NCBI GenBank assembly: GCA_964351905.1
Contig: CAYGPG010000031.1
Span: 1-19,076, forward strand
Length of the DNA: 19,076 bases
Reading direction: 5' to 3'
Source: GCA-2708415 sp964351905
Lineage (GTDB): Bacteria > Pseudomonadota > Alphaproteobacteria > Micavibrionales > Micavibrionaceae
The notes under the pieces were generated by a model. The model searched no databases. It worked only from the letters and a program-made list of their open reading frames with translations, and was not told where the DNA came from. Of the stretch, positions 12,823 through 19,076 are shown piece by piece (the first letter of the stretch is position 1; every line of letters starts with the position of its first letter). A program made the position numbers and the translations under genes.

Positions 12823-14769
12823 ATGGTATTAAAATTAAATCACTACATCTGGCTTACCGCGTTTTTATGCAGCTTGTTTTTTATCAATGCTTGGCAATTA
12901 GAATTATTTGCGAGCGCCATCATCTTCATAAGCCTTTGGTCTGTTTTTACATTGGTAAAACTTACAAATGATAAAGGTCTTATAATCCCCAAAAGCTGGT
13001 GCCTAGCTTTTATGGGAGCCTTCTGGCTATTGGCTTTTTTGAGTATTTTAGGCTCCGATATTATCAATGTCAGTGTTATGGCGTTTTGTTTTTTCAGTGT
13101 CTTGCCGCTAACTTTCTTTGTCATGATATTAAATAATGACGAGGTAATTTTAAAAACGCTGGTAAAAATTATAGCCGTTGTTTTTGCGGTCATGACGCTT
13201 TGGGCTTTAGTACAATTTTTTGTCTTTAATGATTTTTTTCAAGGTCGCGCAAGGCATCCGTTAAAAAATCCAAATTCCTTAAGCGCCATATTCAGTCTGG
13301 CGATCTTCTGCGGTATTGGCGCAATATTTTATTTAAAAGAATTAAAAGATAAAAAGTGGGCTGTTGCCTTTGTAGTTTTAATGATTGGCGGATTAATTGT
13401 AACGGGAAGTCGCGGTGCATTTTTCGCGCTTATTCCCTTTATGACGGTGTTTTTATTTATGATGCGCGATGGTGTCATTAAGCATTATAAACTATTTTTA
13501 GTCATCGCGTTTTCATCTATCACGTTCTTTTTTCTATCATCGTTTGGCTCGGAAATTTCTCAAAATTTTGCTTTTCGTGTTTTTCAAACCGTAACGCTTC
13601 AAAGTGAAAATATTACGAGCAATAGAACGTCACTGTGGTTAGCAACGATAGATATCATTAAAGAACATGGTGTTTTTGGAACGGGAATAGGGACATATTT
13701 TTTATACTTCCCTGAATTTCGTTTGTCCACAGACAGGTCAGGCGCCTATTACGCGCATAGTGATCCGCTACAATATTGGGTGGAGCTTGGCATTTTAGGC
13801 CCTGTTTTATTTTATGGCTTTATAATTGCTGTGGTTGCACGCACTGTCGCAGCAGTTAAAAAAGCTAGCGATCAAAAAGATAAAATTGCAATTTTAACGC
13901 CGTTTTTTGCACTGGCGGCTTGTATGTTGCACACGCATGTTACCTTTAATTTGTATAACCTTTCTATTTTATTTTTAGTGGGTTTTTTATTAAGTATTTG
14001 GTTTATTCAAACGCAAAAAGTTTTAAAAACGGCTGTTTGGAATATTCAATTTCCTGTTTCTTATTCTAAGGCATCTCGTATTGTTCTGATCACAATGCCA
14101 TTTATCTTCATCGTCGGTATTTTTAGCGCTTATGTCTTAAGCGAAGTCTATACCAATAAAGCGCGCGATCATCTCTTTAGAGCTGACCTTGATGCCTTTG
14201 CAAAAGATATCATAATGGCAAACAAACTGAGCCTGAATGGAAATTATCGCTCTTATTTATTAGCGGTCAATGTGCCGATGACGCTTCTTCAAGATCAATC
14301 TGACTCCTTTAACGAAGAGCAGAAAAAAGAGATTTTTGATCAGGCGCTTTCTTATTTGCGCCAAGTAAAAGCGATCAATCCACGCTCGGCCTCGACATAT
14401 TATTACTTGGCAAGAATTCAACAGCTTGTACCTAAAGAATTTGTTCCTGAAGATTTAAAAAACTCACAATCATATTATGAGAGAGCATTAGAGCTAGATC
14501 CAATTCATATTGGATCACGGATTCAGTTATCATTTATTTATGAGCGTGACTTACTGTCTTTTGATCGCGCATTAGCTTTGATGGAGGAGGGGGCAAATTA
14601 TCGTTATGCGACGTCTAAAGAGATTGATTTATATGCACGCCTCGCAGAGCTTTATCTTAAAGCAGGGAATAAGGAGGGGCGTGACAAGGCTTTGCAAAAA
14701 ATGATTGCTGTCAAAAAACGTCTTGATCGTTCAAAAGAACGTCAAGAGCGTGGACTTCGTCTAAATTAG
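12823..14769 (+). CDS. O-antigen ligase/polymerase-like protein with C-terminal TPR region
   Basis: This is a large inner-membrane protein of 648 residues. The first 440 contain about 10-12 hydrophobic segments. The Wzy_C/O-antigen ligase signature is present: HPLKNPNSLSAIFSLAI (145-161), TGSRGAF with Arg197, then after a periplasmic loop GTGIGTY (286-292) and AHSDPLQYWVELGILG with His312. Arg and His of this kind are needed in WaaL-type ligases, which join undecaprenyl-linked glycan to lipid A core. From about 445 to 648 the protein is soluble and helical, with TPR-like repeats (SASTYYYLARIQQL, YYERALELDP). Members of the family also act as polymerases or as ligases for other glycans, so the exact acceptor is open. 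No good ribosome site precedes the ATG. No other glycan genes flank it. Confidence 0.85.
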   Translation: MVLKLNHYIWLTAFLCSLFFINAWQLELFASAIIFISLWSVFTLVKLTNDKGLIIPKSWCLAFMGAFWLLAFLSILGSDIINVSVMAFCFFSVLPLTFFVMILNNDEVILKTLVKIIAVVFAVMTLWALVQFFVFNDFFQGRARHPLKNPNSLSAIFSLAIFCGIGAIFYLKELKDKKWAVAFVVLMIGGLIVTGSRGAFFALIPFMTVFLFMMRDGVIKHYKLFLVIAFSSITFFFLSSFGSEISQNFAFRVFQTVTLQSENITSNRTSLWLATIDIIKEHGVFGTGIGTYFLYFPEFRLSTDRSGAYYAHSDPLQYWVELGILGPVLFYGFIIAVVARTVAAVKKASDQKDKIAILTPFFALAACMLHTHVTFNLYNLSILFLVGFLLSIWFIQTQKVLKTAVWNIQFPVSYSKASRIVLITMPFIFIVGIFSAYVLSEVYTNKARDHLFRADLDAFAKDIIMANKLSLNGNYRSYLLAVNVPMTLLQDQSDSFNEEQKKEIFDQALSYLRQVKAINPRSASTYYYLARIQQLVPKEFVPEDLKNSQSYYERALELDPIHIGSRIQLSFIYERDLLSFDRALALMEEGANYRYATSKEIDLYARLAELYLKAGNKEGRDKALQKMIAVKKRLDRSKERQERGLRLN

Positions 14770-14825
14770 CCTCAAAATATGGGTTTTCCACAAGCGTTTA
14801 GGGCCTTTAACCCTTTGAGATAGAT

Positions 14826-14856
14826 TTGTGATTCCAAATATGCGAATCATTAATCA
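14826..14856 (+). promoter_or_regulatory. Candidate sspB promoter region with two GANTC sites
   Basis: GATTC (14830-14834) and GAATC (14844-14848) are CcrM methylation sequences 14 bases apart. They fall inside a weak promoter-like stretch (TTGTGA at 14826-14831, TAATCA at 14851-14856) 70-100 bases before sspB. Methylation control is inference. Confidence 0.3.
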
Positions 14857-14922
14857 ACAAAAGGGCTTTTCTGCCCAAATTTAAAGGAATGTCTTGATTT
14901 TTCACCCTAAAATGGATTTGAT

Positions 14923-15411
14923 ATGAGTATGAGTGACGATGAAAATATCTTAAGATACGATAAAATGGTTGAGGGTGCCTTGCGTGGTGTCGTTAAAAAA
15001 GCTGTTGAAGAAGTTATGGCCGAAGGCCTACCTGGCGACCATCATTTTTATATCACTTTCATGACCGATTATCCCGGCGTTAATATCCCTGATTATTTGA
15101 AGGATCGCTACCCCGGTGAAATGACAATTGTTCTACAATTCCAATTTTATGATCTGGATGTGGATGATGAAAAAATGCAAGTCACCTTGTCATTTAATAA
15201 TGTTCCTGAAAAATTAGTTGTTCCCTTGGCGGCGATTACTATTTTTGCAGACCCGTCTGTGAACTTTGCGCTTCAATTCCAGCCGCTCGGCGATGATGAA
15301 GAACCTGATTTTGAACCTGATGATGATCCGGATGATGATGGCAGTGACGATGATTCAGATGATGGTAAAAAAGGTGAAGTCGTCTCCCTTGATCAGTTCC
15401 GTAAGAAGTAA
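14923..15411 (+). CDS. sspB: SspB-type adaptor for ClpXP (alpha class)
   Basis: SspB binds tmRNA-tagged proteins and delivers them to the ClpXP protease. The folded domain covers about 8-120: ILRYDKMVEGALRGVVKKAV, then LPGDHHFYITFMTDYPGVNIPDYLKDRYP, MTIVLQFQFYDL, VTLSFNNVPEKLVVPLAAITIFADPSVNFALQF. This is the sequence pattern of alphaproteobacterial SspB. A strongly acidic flexible linker follows (about 124-148, Asp/Glu-rich), and the protein ends in GEVVSLDQFRKK, the position of the ClpX-docking motif. The length of 162 is normal. The ATG at 14923 could be replaced by one at 14929. The gene lies about 2.3 kb from ssrA, whose product makes its substrates, and two bases before the next gene, so they are probably co-transcribed. 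Confidence 0.92.
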   Translation: MSMSDDENILRYDKMVEGALRGVVKKAVEEVMAEGLPGDHHFYITFMTDYPGVNIPDYLKDRYPGEMTIVLQFQFYDLDVDDEKMQVTLSFNNVPEKLVVPLAAITIFADPSVNFALQFQPLGDDEEPDFEPDDDPDDDGSDDDSDDGKKGEVVSLDQFRKK

Positions 15412-15413
15412 TC

Positions 15414-16409
15414 ATGGGACTTTGGTCTCCTGACATTAATGAAGATCAAGACCTTCATAAGGTTATGATCAAGCGTGATACATTAATTGATTCCTCGCGT
15501 GATGACCGCCCTGTAAAAATTAAAGTCTATTACCCTGTTGCACAAAAATCTGATTTATCAGGCCGTAGCGAGTTTACGAGCCTGAGGCAAAACAAGGCAA
15601 AGCCTTGTCCAATAATTGTTTGGTCTCATGGACTGGGTGGCAGCGTGGACGGAGCAGCCTTTTTATCACGTTACATTGCATCTTACGGTTATATTATTCT
15701 CCACGTTCAACATAATGGAACAGATAGCAGCCTTTGGGAGGGAAAAGAAGGACACCCGTGGGATATTATTCGCCAGATGAATATTCCTCGTTCTGCGACT
15801 TTAAATCGTTTTAAAGATGTTCCTTTTGTATTAGATCAATTTGAAAATTGGCTTTTGGAACACCCTGAAATTAAAGAAATTACTGATCTTTCAACAATTG
15901 GCATGTCGGGGCATTCTTTCGGTGCTCTAACAACGCAAGTGATGGCCGGTATGATGTTCCCAGATGAAAGTGGAAAGTTACGCCGCGCGCGTGAAGATCG
16001 TTTTAAGGCTGGTATACTCTATAGCCCTGGGCCAATCTCTCATTTATCATTAGATGATCCTGATGATATTTACGGTGCAATTGATCTGCCGCTCTTTCAT
16101 ATGACGGGAACAGATGACAGCTCTCCTGTGGAAGATTGGGATTACACCAAACGTTTGGTTGTTCATGAACATACAACAAAGGCAGATAAGCATTTGCTCA
16201 TAATTAAAGATGGCGATCACATGGTTTTTAACGGTAGCCGTGGAAAGCTTGGTCAAAATCCAAACCGTGATCTGCACGAACGCATCATCAAAGTCTCCGC
16301 ACTCGCCTATTGGGACATGGTGTTAAAAGATGACCAAGCGGCGCGGGAGTGGTTAACGGGTGAGAGGTACCAAAATTGGTTAGGTGATGAAGGTGAGTTT
16401 AAACTTTAA
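15414..16409 (+). CDS. Alpha/beta hydrolase (PAF-acetylhydrolase/dienelactone-hydrolase-like)
   Basis: This 331-residue cytoplasmic protein has the alpha/beta-hydrolase fold. KVYYPVA is followed by PIIVWSHGLGGS (66-77), which forms the oxyanion region. The nucleophile elbow is GMSGHSFGA with Ser168, the acid is Asp234 or Asp235 in TGTDDSSP, and the base is His269 in DGDHMVF, so the triad looks complete. The order and the LSTIGMSGHSFGALT block resemble predicted dienelactone hydrolases and bacterial PAF-acetylhydrolase-like enzymes; the substrate is unknown. Residues 49-65, between the first strand and the oxyanion strand, are translated from a palindromic repeat (15558-15608). The gene starts two bases after the sspB stop, so a shared transcript is likely. 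Confidence 0.85.
   Translation: MGLWSPDINEDQDLHKVMIKRDTLIDSSRDDRPVKIKVYYPVAQKSDLSGRSEFTSLRQNKAKPCPIIVWSHGLGGSVDGAAFLSRYIASYGYIILHVQHNGTDSSLWEGKEGHPWDIIRQMNIPRSATLNRFKDVPFVLDQFENWLLEHPEIKEITDLSTIGMSGHSFGALTTQVMAGMMFPDESGKLRRAREDRFKAGILYSPGPISHLSLDDPDDIYGAIDLPLFHMTGTDDSSPVEDWDYTKRLVVHEHTTKADKHLLIIKDGDHMVFNGSRGKLGQNPNRDLHERIIKVSALAYWDMVLKDDQAAREWLTGERYQNWLGDEGEFKL
15558..15608. repeat. Palindromic element inside the hydrolase gene
   Basis: Two adjacent hairpins are present. TCAGGC-CGTA with loop GCGAGTT and TACG-A-GCCTGA (15558-15585) pairs 10 bases with one bulged A. ACAAGGC, AAA, GCCTTGT (15592-15608) pairs 7 bases perfectly. The element is 51 bases, 17 codons, and keeps the reading frame. 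It codes for a polar stretch rich in Ser, Arg, Lys and Gln that looks like a linker. Confidence 0.7.
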
Positions 16410-16414
16410 TAAAG

Positions 16415-16927
16415 CTAACCGTCTAATGTCCAATGAGGATACTTTCTTCTTAATTGAAAAAATCTTTCTCTAGAAACCTTTTTACCTTTTTCATTTAAAT
16501 CTTGCCTTGTTGCATATATCCCCATAGAAGCATGTTCTTCAAATAAAGGATGAGCAAAAATTTTTCCTTCTTCATTCATAGCAATTCCATTAATTGGCGC
16601 ATCAGCACGTAAAGCTCTCTCATCTGCTTTTGAAGAAAACATTTTATATTTTCTGACTGAGATATCTAATAAGAAAGCAGGGTCAATTTTCATCATATGT
16701 TGACTGCCTGTAACCTCAAAATCATAATCTTTAGGATTGAATTGGCCGATGTATATATCTCTTAATGCACCACCATAAAGAACTGGTTCTTCATAGCCTT
16801 TAGTTTTTAACCAATTTATTAAAGCCAATAAATTTTGATAGTTTTCGTTTCCAACGGCTTTAATAAATGCCGTTGTTAAATCGACTGCTTCAATATTTTG
16901 TTCTATGGAGTTATTGCCAAAGCTCAT
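16415..16927 (-). CDS. Stand-alone poly(A)-polymerase-head-like nucleotidyltransferase domain
   Basis: The 170-residue protein has the core pattern of the CCA-adding enzyme/poly(A) polymerase head: LYGGALRDIYIGQFNPKDYDFEV (50-72). It contains the GG, the RD and the DxD metal-binding pair Asp67/Asp69. Later, RALRADAPINGIAMNEEGKIFAHP resembles the RRDFTINAMA block that follows in true CCA enzymes, though the match is loose. The RNA-binding body domains are missing: the protein stops about 60 residues after this block, at SRERFFQLRRKYPHWTLDG. It is therefore a single-domain protein, not a functional tRNA nucleotidyltransferase of the usual kind. Its substrate is unknown. The gene is convergent with the hydrolase gene (5 bases apart) and more AT-rich than its neighbours. 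Confidence 0.7.
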   Translation of the reverse strand: MSFGNNSIEQNIEAVDLTTAFIKAVGNENYQNLLALINWLKTKGYEEPVLYGGALRDIYIGQFNPKDYDFEVTGSQHMMKIDPAFLLDISVRKYKMFSSKADERALRADAPINGIAMNEEGKIFAHPLFEEHASMGIYATRQDLNEKGKKVSRERFFQLRRKYPHWTLDG

Positions 16928-17034
16928 TTTTATTGTTCACTACCTATTAAGTTGATGAGTTAAAACATAAGGTTTGCAGTTATGTCAATATAAACTTCAT
17001 TGATTATTTAAATGAATACCTTACGAATAAACCC

Positions 17035-17961
17035 ATGAAAAATGCGATTGAGATTAAGGATTTACAAAAGACGTATGCGGCGGAGAAGAAATCGCCGGCG
17101 AAGGAAGCGTTAAAGGGCGTATCGCTGGACATTCCGCGGGGATCCATCTTTGGGCTTTTGGGGCCGAACGGGGCAGGGAAGTCGACCATTATTAACATTA
17201 TGGCAGGGTTGGTCATGAAAACATCTGGCAGTGTTCAGATTTGGGATGAAAATATTGATAAACGTCCACGTAATGCGCGCTCCGCGATTGGCATTGTCCC
17301 GCAGGAAATTAACTTTGACCCGTTCTTCACGCCTGCACAAATTTTGGATATTCAAGGCGGTCTTTACGGTGTGCCAAAAGCAGAACGCCGTACGGCAGAA
17401 TTACTCGAAATGGTTGAGCTAACCGATAAAGCCGATAGCCACGCGCGGAGTTTATCGGGTGGAATGAAGCGCCGCTTGATGGTCGCTAAAGCCCTCGTTC
17501 ACACGCCGCCGATTTTGGTTTTGGATGAACCCACCGCAGGGGTTGATGTGGAGCTTCGTCAAATGCTTTGGGAAAATGTCCGCCGCCTCAACCGTGAAGG
17601 CGTAACCATTGTGCTCACAACGCATTATTTGGAAGAAGCAGAAGAGCTTTGTGATCAAATTGCCATTATTAACCATGGTGAAATTGTTGCCAATGAAGAT
17701 AAAGAAACGTTGTTGTCGCGCATTGACAATAAAGAAATTCGTTTTCGTTTTGAAAATGAAGTTAAAGAAATTCCTGATGCTTTATCAAAATTTCACCCTG
17801 CAAAAGAGGGGCGCCGCACGATTAAACTTCGTTATTCCCCAAATGAAACGGGAATGGAAGATATGCTCTCCATTGTGCAATCTATGGGTAACAAAATTAC
17901 GGATATTTCGACACATGACAGCGATTTAGAAGATGTTTTCTTGCAGATTACCCGTAAATAA
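17035..17961 (+). CDS. ABC transporter ATP-binding protein
   Basis: This is the ATPase subunit of an ABC-2 type exporter (CcmA/DrrA/NatA group). Walker A GPNGAGKST is at 43-51, the Q-loop Gln90 in GIVPQE, the signature LSGGM at 140-144, Walker B ILVLDEP with Glu165, the D-loop AGVD, and the switch His in TTHYLEEAEEL. All catalytic parts are intact. The C-terminal 80 residues (VKEIPDALSKF ... SDLEDVFLQITRK) are the usual ABC-2 accessory tail. The length of 308 is normal. No membrane subunit gene is next to it: upstream is a convergent-facing gene and downstream a repeat and a CBS protein. The substrate cannot be told. No good ribosome site is visible before the ATG. Confidence 0.9.
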   Translation: MKNAIEIKDLQKTYAAEKKSPAKEALKGVSLDIPRGSIFGLLGPNGAGKSTIINIMAGLVMKTSGSVQIWDENIDKRPRNARSAIGIVPQEINFDPFFTPAQILDIQGGLYGVPKAERRTAELLEMVELTDKADSHARSLSGGMKRRLMVAKALVHTPPILVLDEPTAGVDVELRQMLWENVRRLNREGVTIVLTTHYLEEAEELCDQIAIINHGEIVANEDKETLLSRIDNKEIRFRFENEVKEIPDALSKFHPAKEGRRTIKLRYSPNETGMEDMLSIVQSMGNKITDISTHDSDLEDVFLQITRK

Positions 17962-17972
17962 ATTACCTATTT

Positions 17973-18087
17973 GTCATTGCGAGCCTCCGCCTTCGCGGGG
18001 ACAGGCTGCGCGAAGCAATCCAGTGATTATCAGATAAATTTCTGGATTGCCGCGTCGCCCAAACAAGTTTGAGCTCCTCGCAATGAC
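17973..18087. repeat. Complete GTCATTGCGAG-type palindromic repeat
   Basis: The ends GTCATTGCGAG (17973-17983) and CTCGCAATGAC (18077-18087) are a perfect 11-bp inverted repeat. An inner pair, GCAATCCAG (18015-18023) and CTGGATTGC (18042-18050), is also perfect. The 115-base element fills most of the gap between the ABC gene and the CBS gene. Repeats with these ends are widespread in intergenic DNA of several bacterial groups. A half copy is at 11526-11562. Confidence 0.85.
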
Positions 18088-18172
18088 GTTTACCCTTGGT
18101 TTTCTTGCCTTTAAGGCTTGAGTGTGCTTAACTACGTGCAATCTTAAAAACATAAACAGTGAGGAAAAATCA

Positions 18173-18613
18173 ATGACACAGATTAAAGACGTAATGAGTT
18201 CAAATTTCAAATGGATGGCACCGGATAGCCCAATTTCACAAGTGGCTCAACAAATGCGCGACATGGATTGCGGTTTTATGCCTTTGGCAGAAAATGACAA
18301 AATGATTGGGATGATCACAGACCGTGACATTACCGTCCGCGCGATTGCCGAAGGTAAAGATGCCAACACACCTGCACGTGATGTGATGACAGCAAAAACA
18401 TATTACTGCTACGACGACCAAGATGTTGAAGAAGTGTGCAACAATATGGGCGAAATTCAAGTCCGCCGTTTGCCTGTTGTAAACCGTGATAAACGCCTTG
18501 TGGGTATCGTTTCTATGGGCGACTTGGCACAAAGCGCAAGCCGTCCAAATGTAGGCCAAACACAACAGCAAATCACAGCAGGTGTTCAGGAGCATAAGCA
18601 GCAAGCTGCTTAA
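18173..18613 (+). CDS. Two-CBS-domain protein
   Basis: The ATG at 18173 is chosen because GAGGA stands seven bases upstream; an in-frame ATG at 18122 has no such site and would add a non-family extension. The 146 residues consist of two CBS motifs: TQIKDVMSSNFKWMAPDSPISQVAQQMRDMDCGFMPL with MIGMITDRDITVRAIA (about 1-60), and ARDVMTAKTYYCYDDQDVEEVCNNM with RRLPVVNRDKRLVGIVSMGDLA (about 67-125). CBS pairs bind adenine nucleotides or similar ligands and sense energy or redox state. The DRDIT and MGDLA turns are typical. The tail is Gln-rich. Stand-alone proteins of this kind are common in alphaproteobacteria and have no fixed partner, so the role here is open. Confidence 0.9.
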   Translation: MTQIKDVMSSNFKWMAPDSPISQVAQQMRDMDCGFMPLAENDKMIGMITDRDITVRAIAEGKDANTPARDVMTAKTYYCYDDQDVEEVCNNMGEIQVRRLPVVNRDKRLVGIVSMGDLAQSASRPNVGQTQQQITAGVQEHKQQAA

Positions 18614-18649
18614 TAAGCCGTTTTTAAAAAAGCTTTAAAATAATGACAC

Positions 18650-18765
18650 ATCCCGGCGAAAGCCGGGATCTTTGTATCTGGTGTAAAGATTCCTGCTTTC
18701 GCAGGAAAGTGATATAGGTTATGAATTGCATTATAGATTTATGAGAGCGTCCTTCGGCTTGCCGA
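18650..18765. repeat. Cluster of three short palindromes
   Basis: Three perfect hairpins follow the CBS gene: ATCCCGGC, GAAA, GCCGGGAT (18650-18669); TCCTGC, TTTC, GCAGGA (18691-18706); and TCGG, CTTG, CCGA (18754-18765). None is followed by a T-run, so they look like a repeat element of the type often found at gene ends rather than a plain terminator. They may still stabilise or end the upstream transcript. Confidence 0.65.
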
Positions 18766-18788
18766 CATGACGGCTTTTAAAAAAGCAC

Positions 18789-18865
18789 GCGCCCTTAGCT
18801 CAGCTGGATAGAGCGTTGGTTTCCGGAGCCAAAGGCCAGAGGTTCGAATCCTCTAGGGCGCACCA
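18789..18865 (+). tRNA. tRNA-Arg (anticodon CCG)
   Basis: The cloverleaf is complete. The acceptor stem GCGCCCT (18789-18795) pairs with AGGGCGC (18855-18861). The D-arm is TAGCTCAGCTGGATAGAGC. The anticodon arm TTGGT, TTCCGGA, GCCAA carries the anticodon CCG at 18823-18825, reading CGG. The T-arm is AGAGG, TTCGAAT, CCTCT. The discriminator is A and CCA is encoded in the DNA. The 3' part is repeated 119 bases downstream. Confidence 0.97.
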
Positions 18866-18874
18866 TTACTCCCC
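18841..18874 (+). repeat. Direct repeat copy 1 (tRNA-Arg 3' end)
   Basis: The 3' end of tRNA-Arg from the T-arm onward plus a few flanking bases. It is identical over 21 bases (18841-18861), and at 32 of 34 positions overall, with the copy at 18960-18993. This is the usual form of an integration core site in a tRNA gene. Confidence 0.85.
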
Positions 18875-18959
18875 TATATTTTATTCTGATCAATATTTCG
18901 GCCTTCTTGCTATCAATTTGAACCTCCTCTTGTTTAAAGACATGCGCCACGCGCATGGG

Positions 18960-18993
18960 GGTTCGAATCCTCTAGGGCGCGCCATTAATCCCC
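18960..18993 (+). repeat. Direct repeat copy 2, possible att site or tRNA remnant
   Basis: It repeats GGTTCGAATCCTCTAGGGCG and the following C of tRNA-Arg, then GCCATTA in place of ACCATTA. The bases just before it (GGGG) could still form a T-stem with CCTCT through wobble pairs. A palindrome, CATGCGC CAC GCGCATG (18941-18957), stands directly upstream. No complete cloverleaf can be drawn, so it is not a second tRNA gene. Confidence 0.8.
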
Positions 18994-19076
18994 CCCTGAT
19001 GTCCTTCACATTCCATTGCATGTTTAACGCCCATGTTTTCTTTATCTCGCCTATAACCGCGATTAATATTGTGCCC
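18972..19076 (-). CDS. Possible partial reading frame at the window edge
   Basis: On the minus strand the frame is open from the window end for 34 codons to TAG at 18972-18974 and reads ...GYRRDKENMGVKHAMECEGH... before ending in INGAP inside the repeat copy. The start lies outside the window. I recognise no family and the stretch is short. If real, it would be the C-terminal end of a gene next to the tRNA-derived repeat, where integrases are often found, but it shows no integrase motif. Confidence 0.2.
   Translation of the reverse strand, partial: GHNINRGYRRDKENMGVKHAMECEGHQGGINGAP

Noticed and set aside
15239..15436. His-rich minus-strand frame
   Set aside because: The His/Asp pattern is the reverse of the acidic GAT-repeat linker of sspB, not a metal-binding protein.
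18236..18604. 122-codon minus-strand frame
   Set aside because: It is fully antisense to the CBS-domain gene, which has a ribosome site and clear family motifs.
18795..18956. Minus-strand frame of about 53 codons ending in RPRGFEPLAFGSGNQRSIQLS-like residues
   Set aside because: The C-terminal part is the well-known spurious translation of a tRNA gene read backwards, and there is no independent support.
18960..18993. A second tRNA-Arg gene
   Set aside because: Only the T-arm and the 3' acceptor strand are present; no D-arm, anticodon arm or 5' acceptor strand can be drawn.
1..19076. CRISPR array, rRNA genes, complete insertion sequence
   Set aside because: No regularly spaced repeats, no rRNA-like segments and no transposase frame were seen on either strand.

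Overview
The window looks like chromosomal DNA of an alphaproteobacterium of moderately low GC content. Three independent features point there. The tmRNA gene is circularly permuted (two-piece) and its tag starts with ANDN. The SspB is of the alpha type, with a long acidic linker and a C-terminal VVSLDQFRKK motif. Two GANTC sites lie close together upstream of sspB. I cannot name the genus. The genome carries many small palindromic repeats, some of them inside genes, in the style described for Rickettsia and relatives.

Layout. Bases 1-474 hold the 3' end of a sulfotransferase gene. It meets ilvB (acetolactate synthase large subunit, minus strand) stop codon to stop codon. Upstream of ilvB is a transcription attenuator: an 18-codon Ile/Leu/Val-rich leader peptide followed by a strong terminator. 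A divergent AT-rich gene of unknown function (2533-3144) follows. From 8490 down to 3127 runs a compact minus-strand cluster, hflK-hflC-DUF2065-degP-like protease-small serine hydrolase-miaA, which covers membrane and envelope protein quality control plus tRNA modification. Divergent from hflK is the Fe-S carrier ATPase gene mrp/apbC (8596-9603).

Bases 9722-11316 hold thyA, a small membrane protein gene and folA on the minus strand, with abutting or overlapping reading frames. This pairs dTMP synthesis with dihydrofolate recycling. A 403-base non-coding stretch and a small putative membrane protein gene follow. The permuted tmRNA gene comes next (about 12182-12650) with its own promoter and terminator, then an O-antigen ligase-like gene with a C-terminal TPR region. 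sspB is next, encoding the adaptor that delivers tmRNA-tagged proteins to ClpXP, and it forms a two-gene unit with an alpha/beta hydrolase gene. The right end holds a poly(A)-polymerase-head-like protein, an ABC ATPase without a visible permease, a two-CBS-domain protein, and a tRNA-Arg(CCG) whose 3' end is repeated 119 bases downstream.

The most interesting points are these: (i) the ilvB attenuator; (ii) a two-piece tmRNA with an unusually long tag containing two ANDN units, close to sspB, with a palindromic element in its spacer; (iii) palindromic elements translated in frame inside folA and inside the alpha/beta hydrolase gene; (iv) the duplicated tRNA 3' end, which looks like an integration scar. 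I found no CRISPR array, rRNA or complete transposon.
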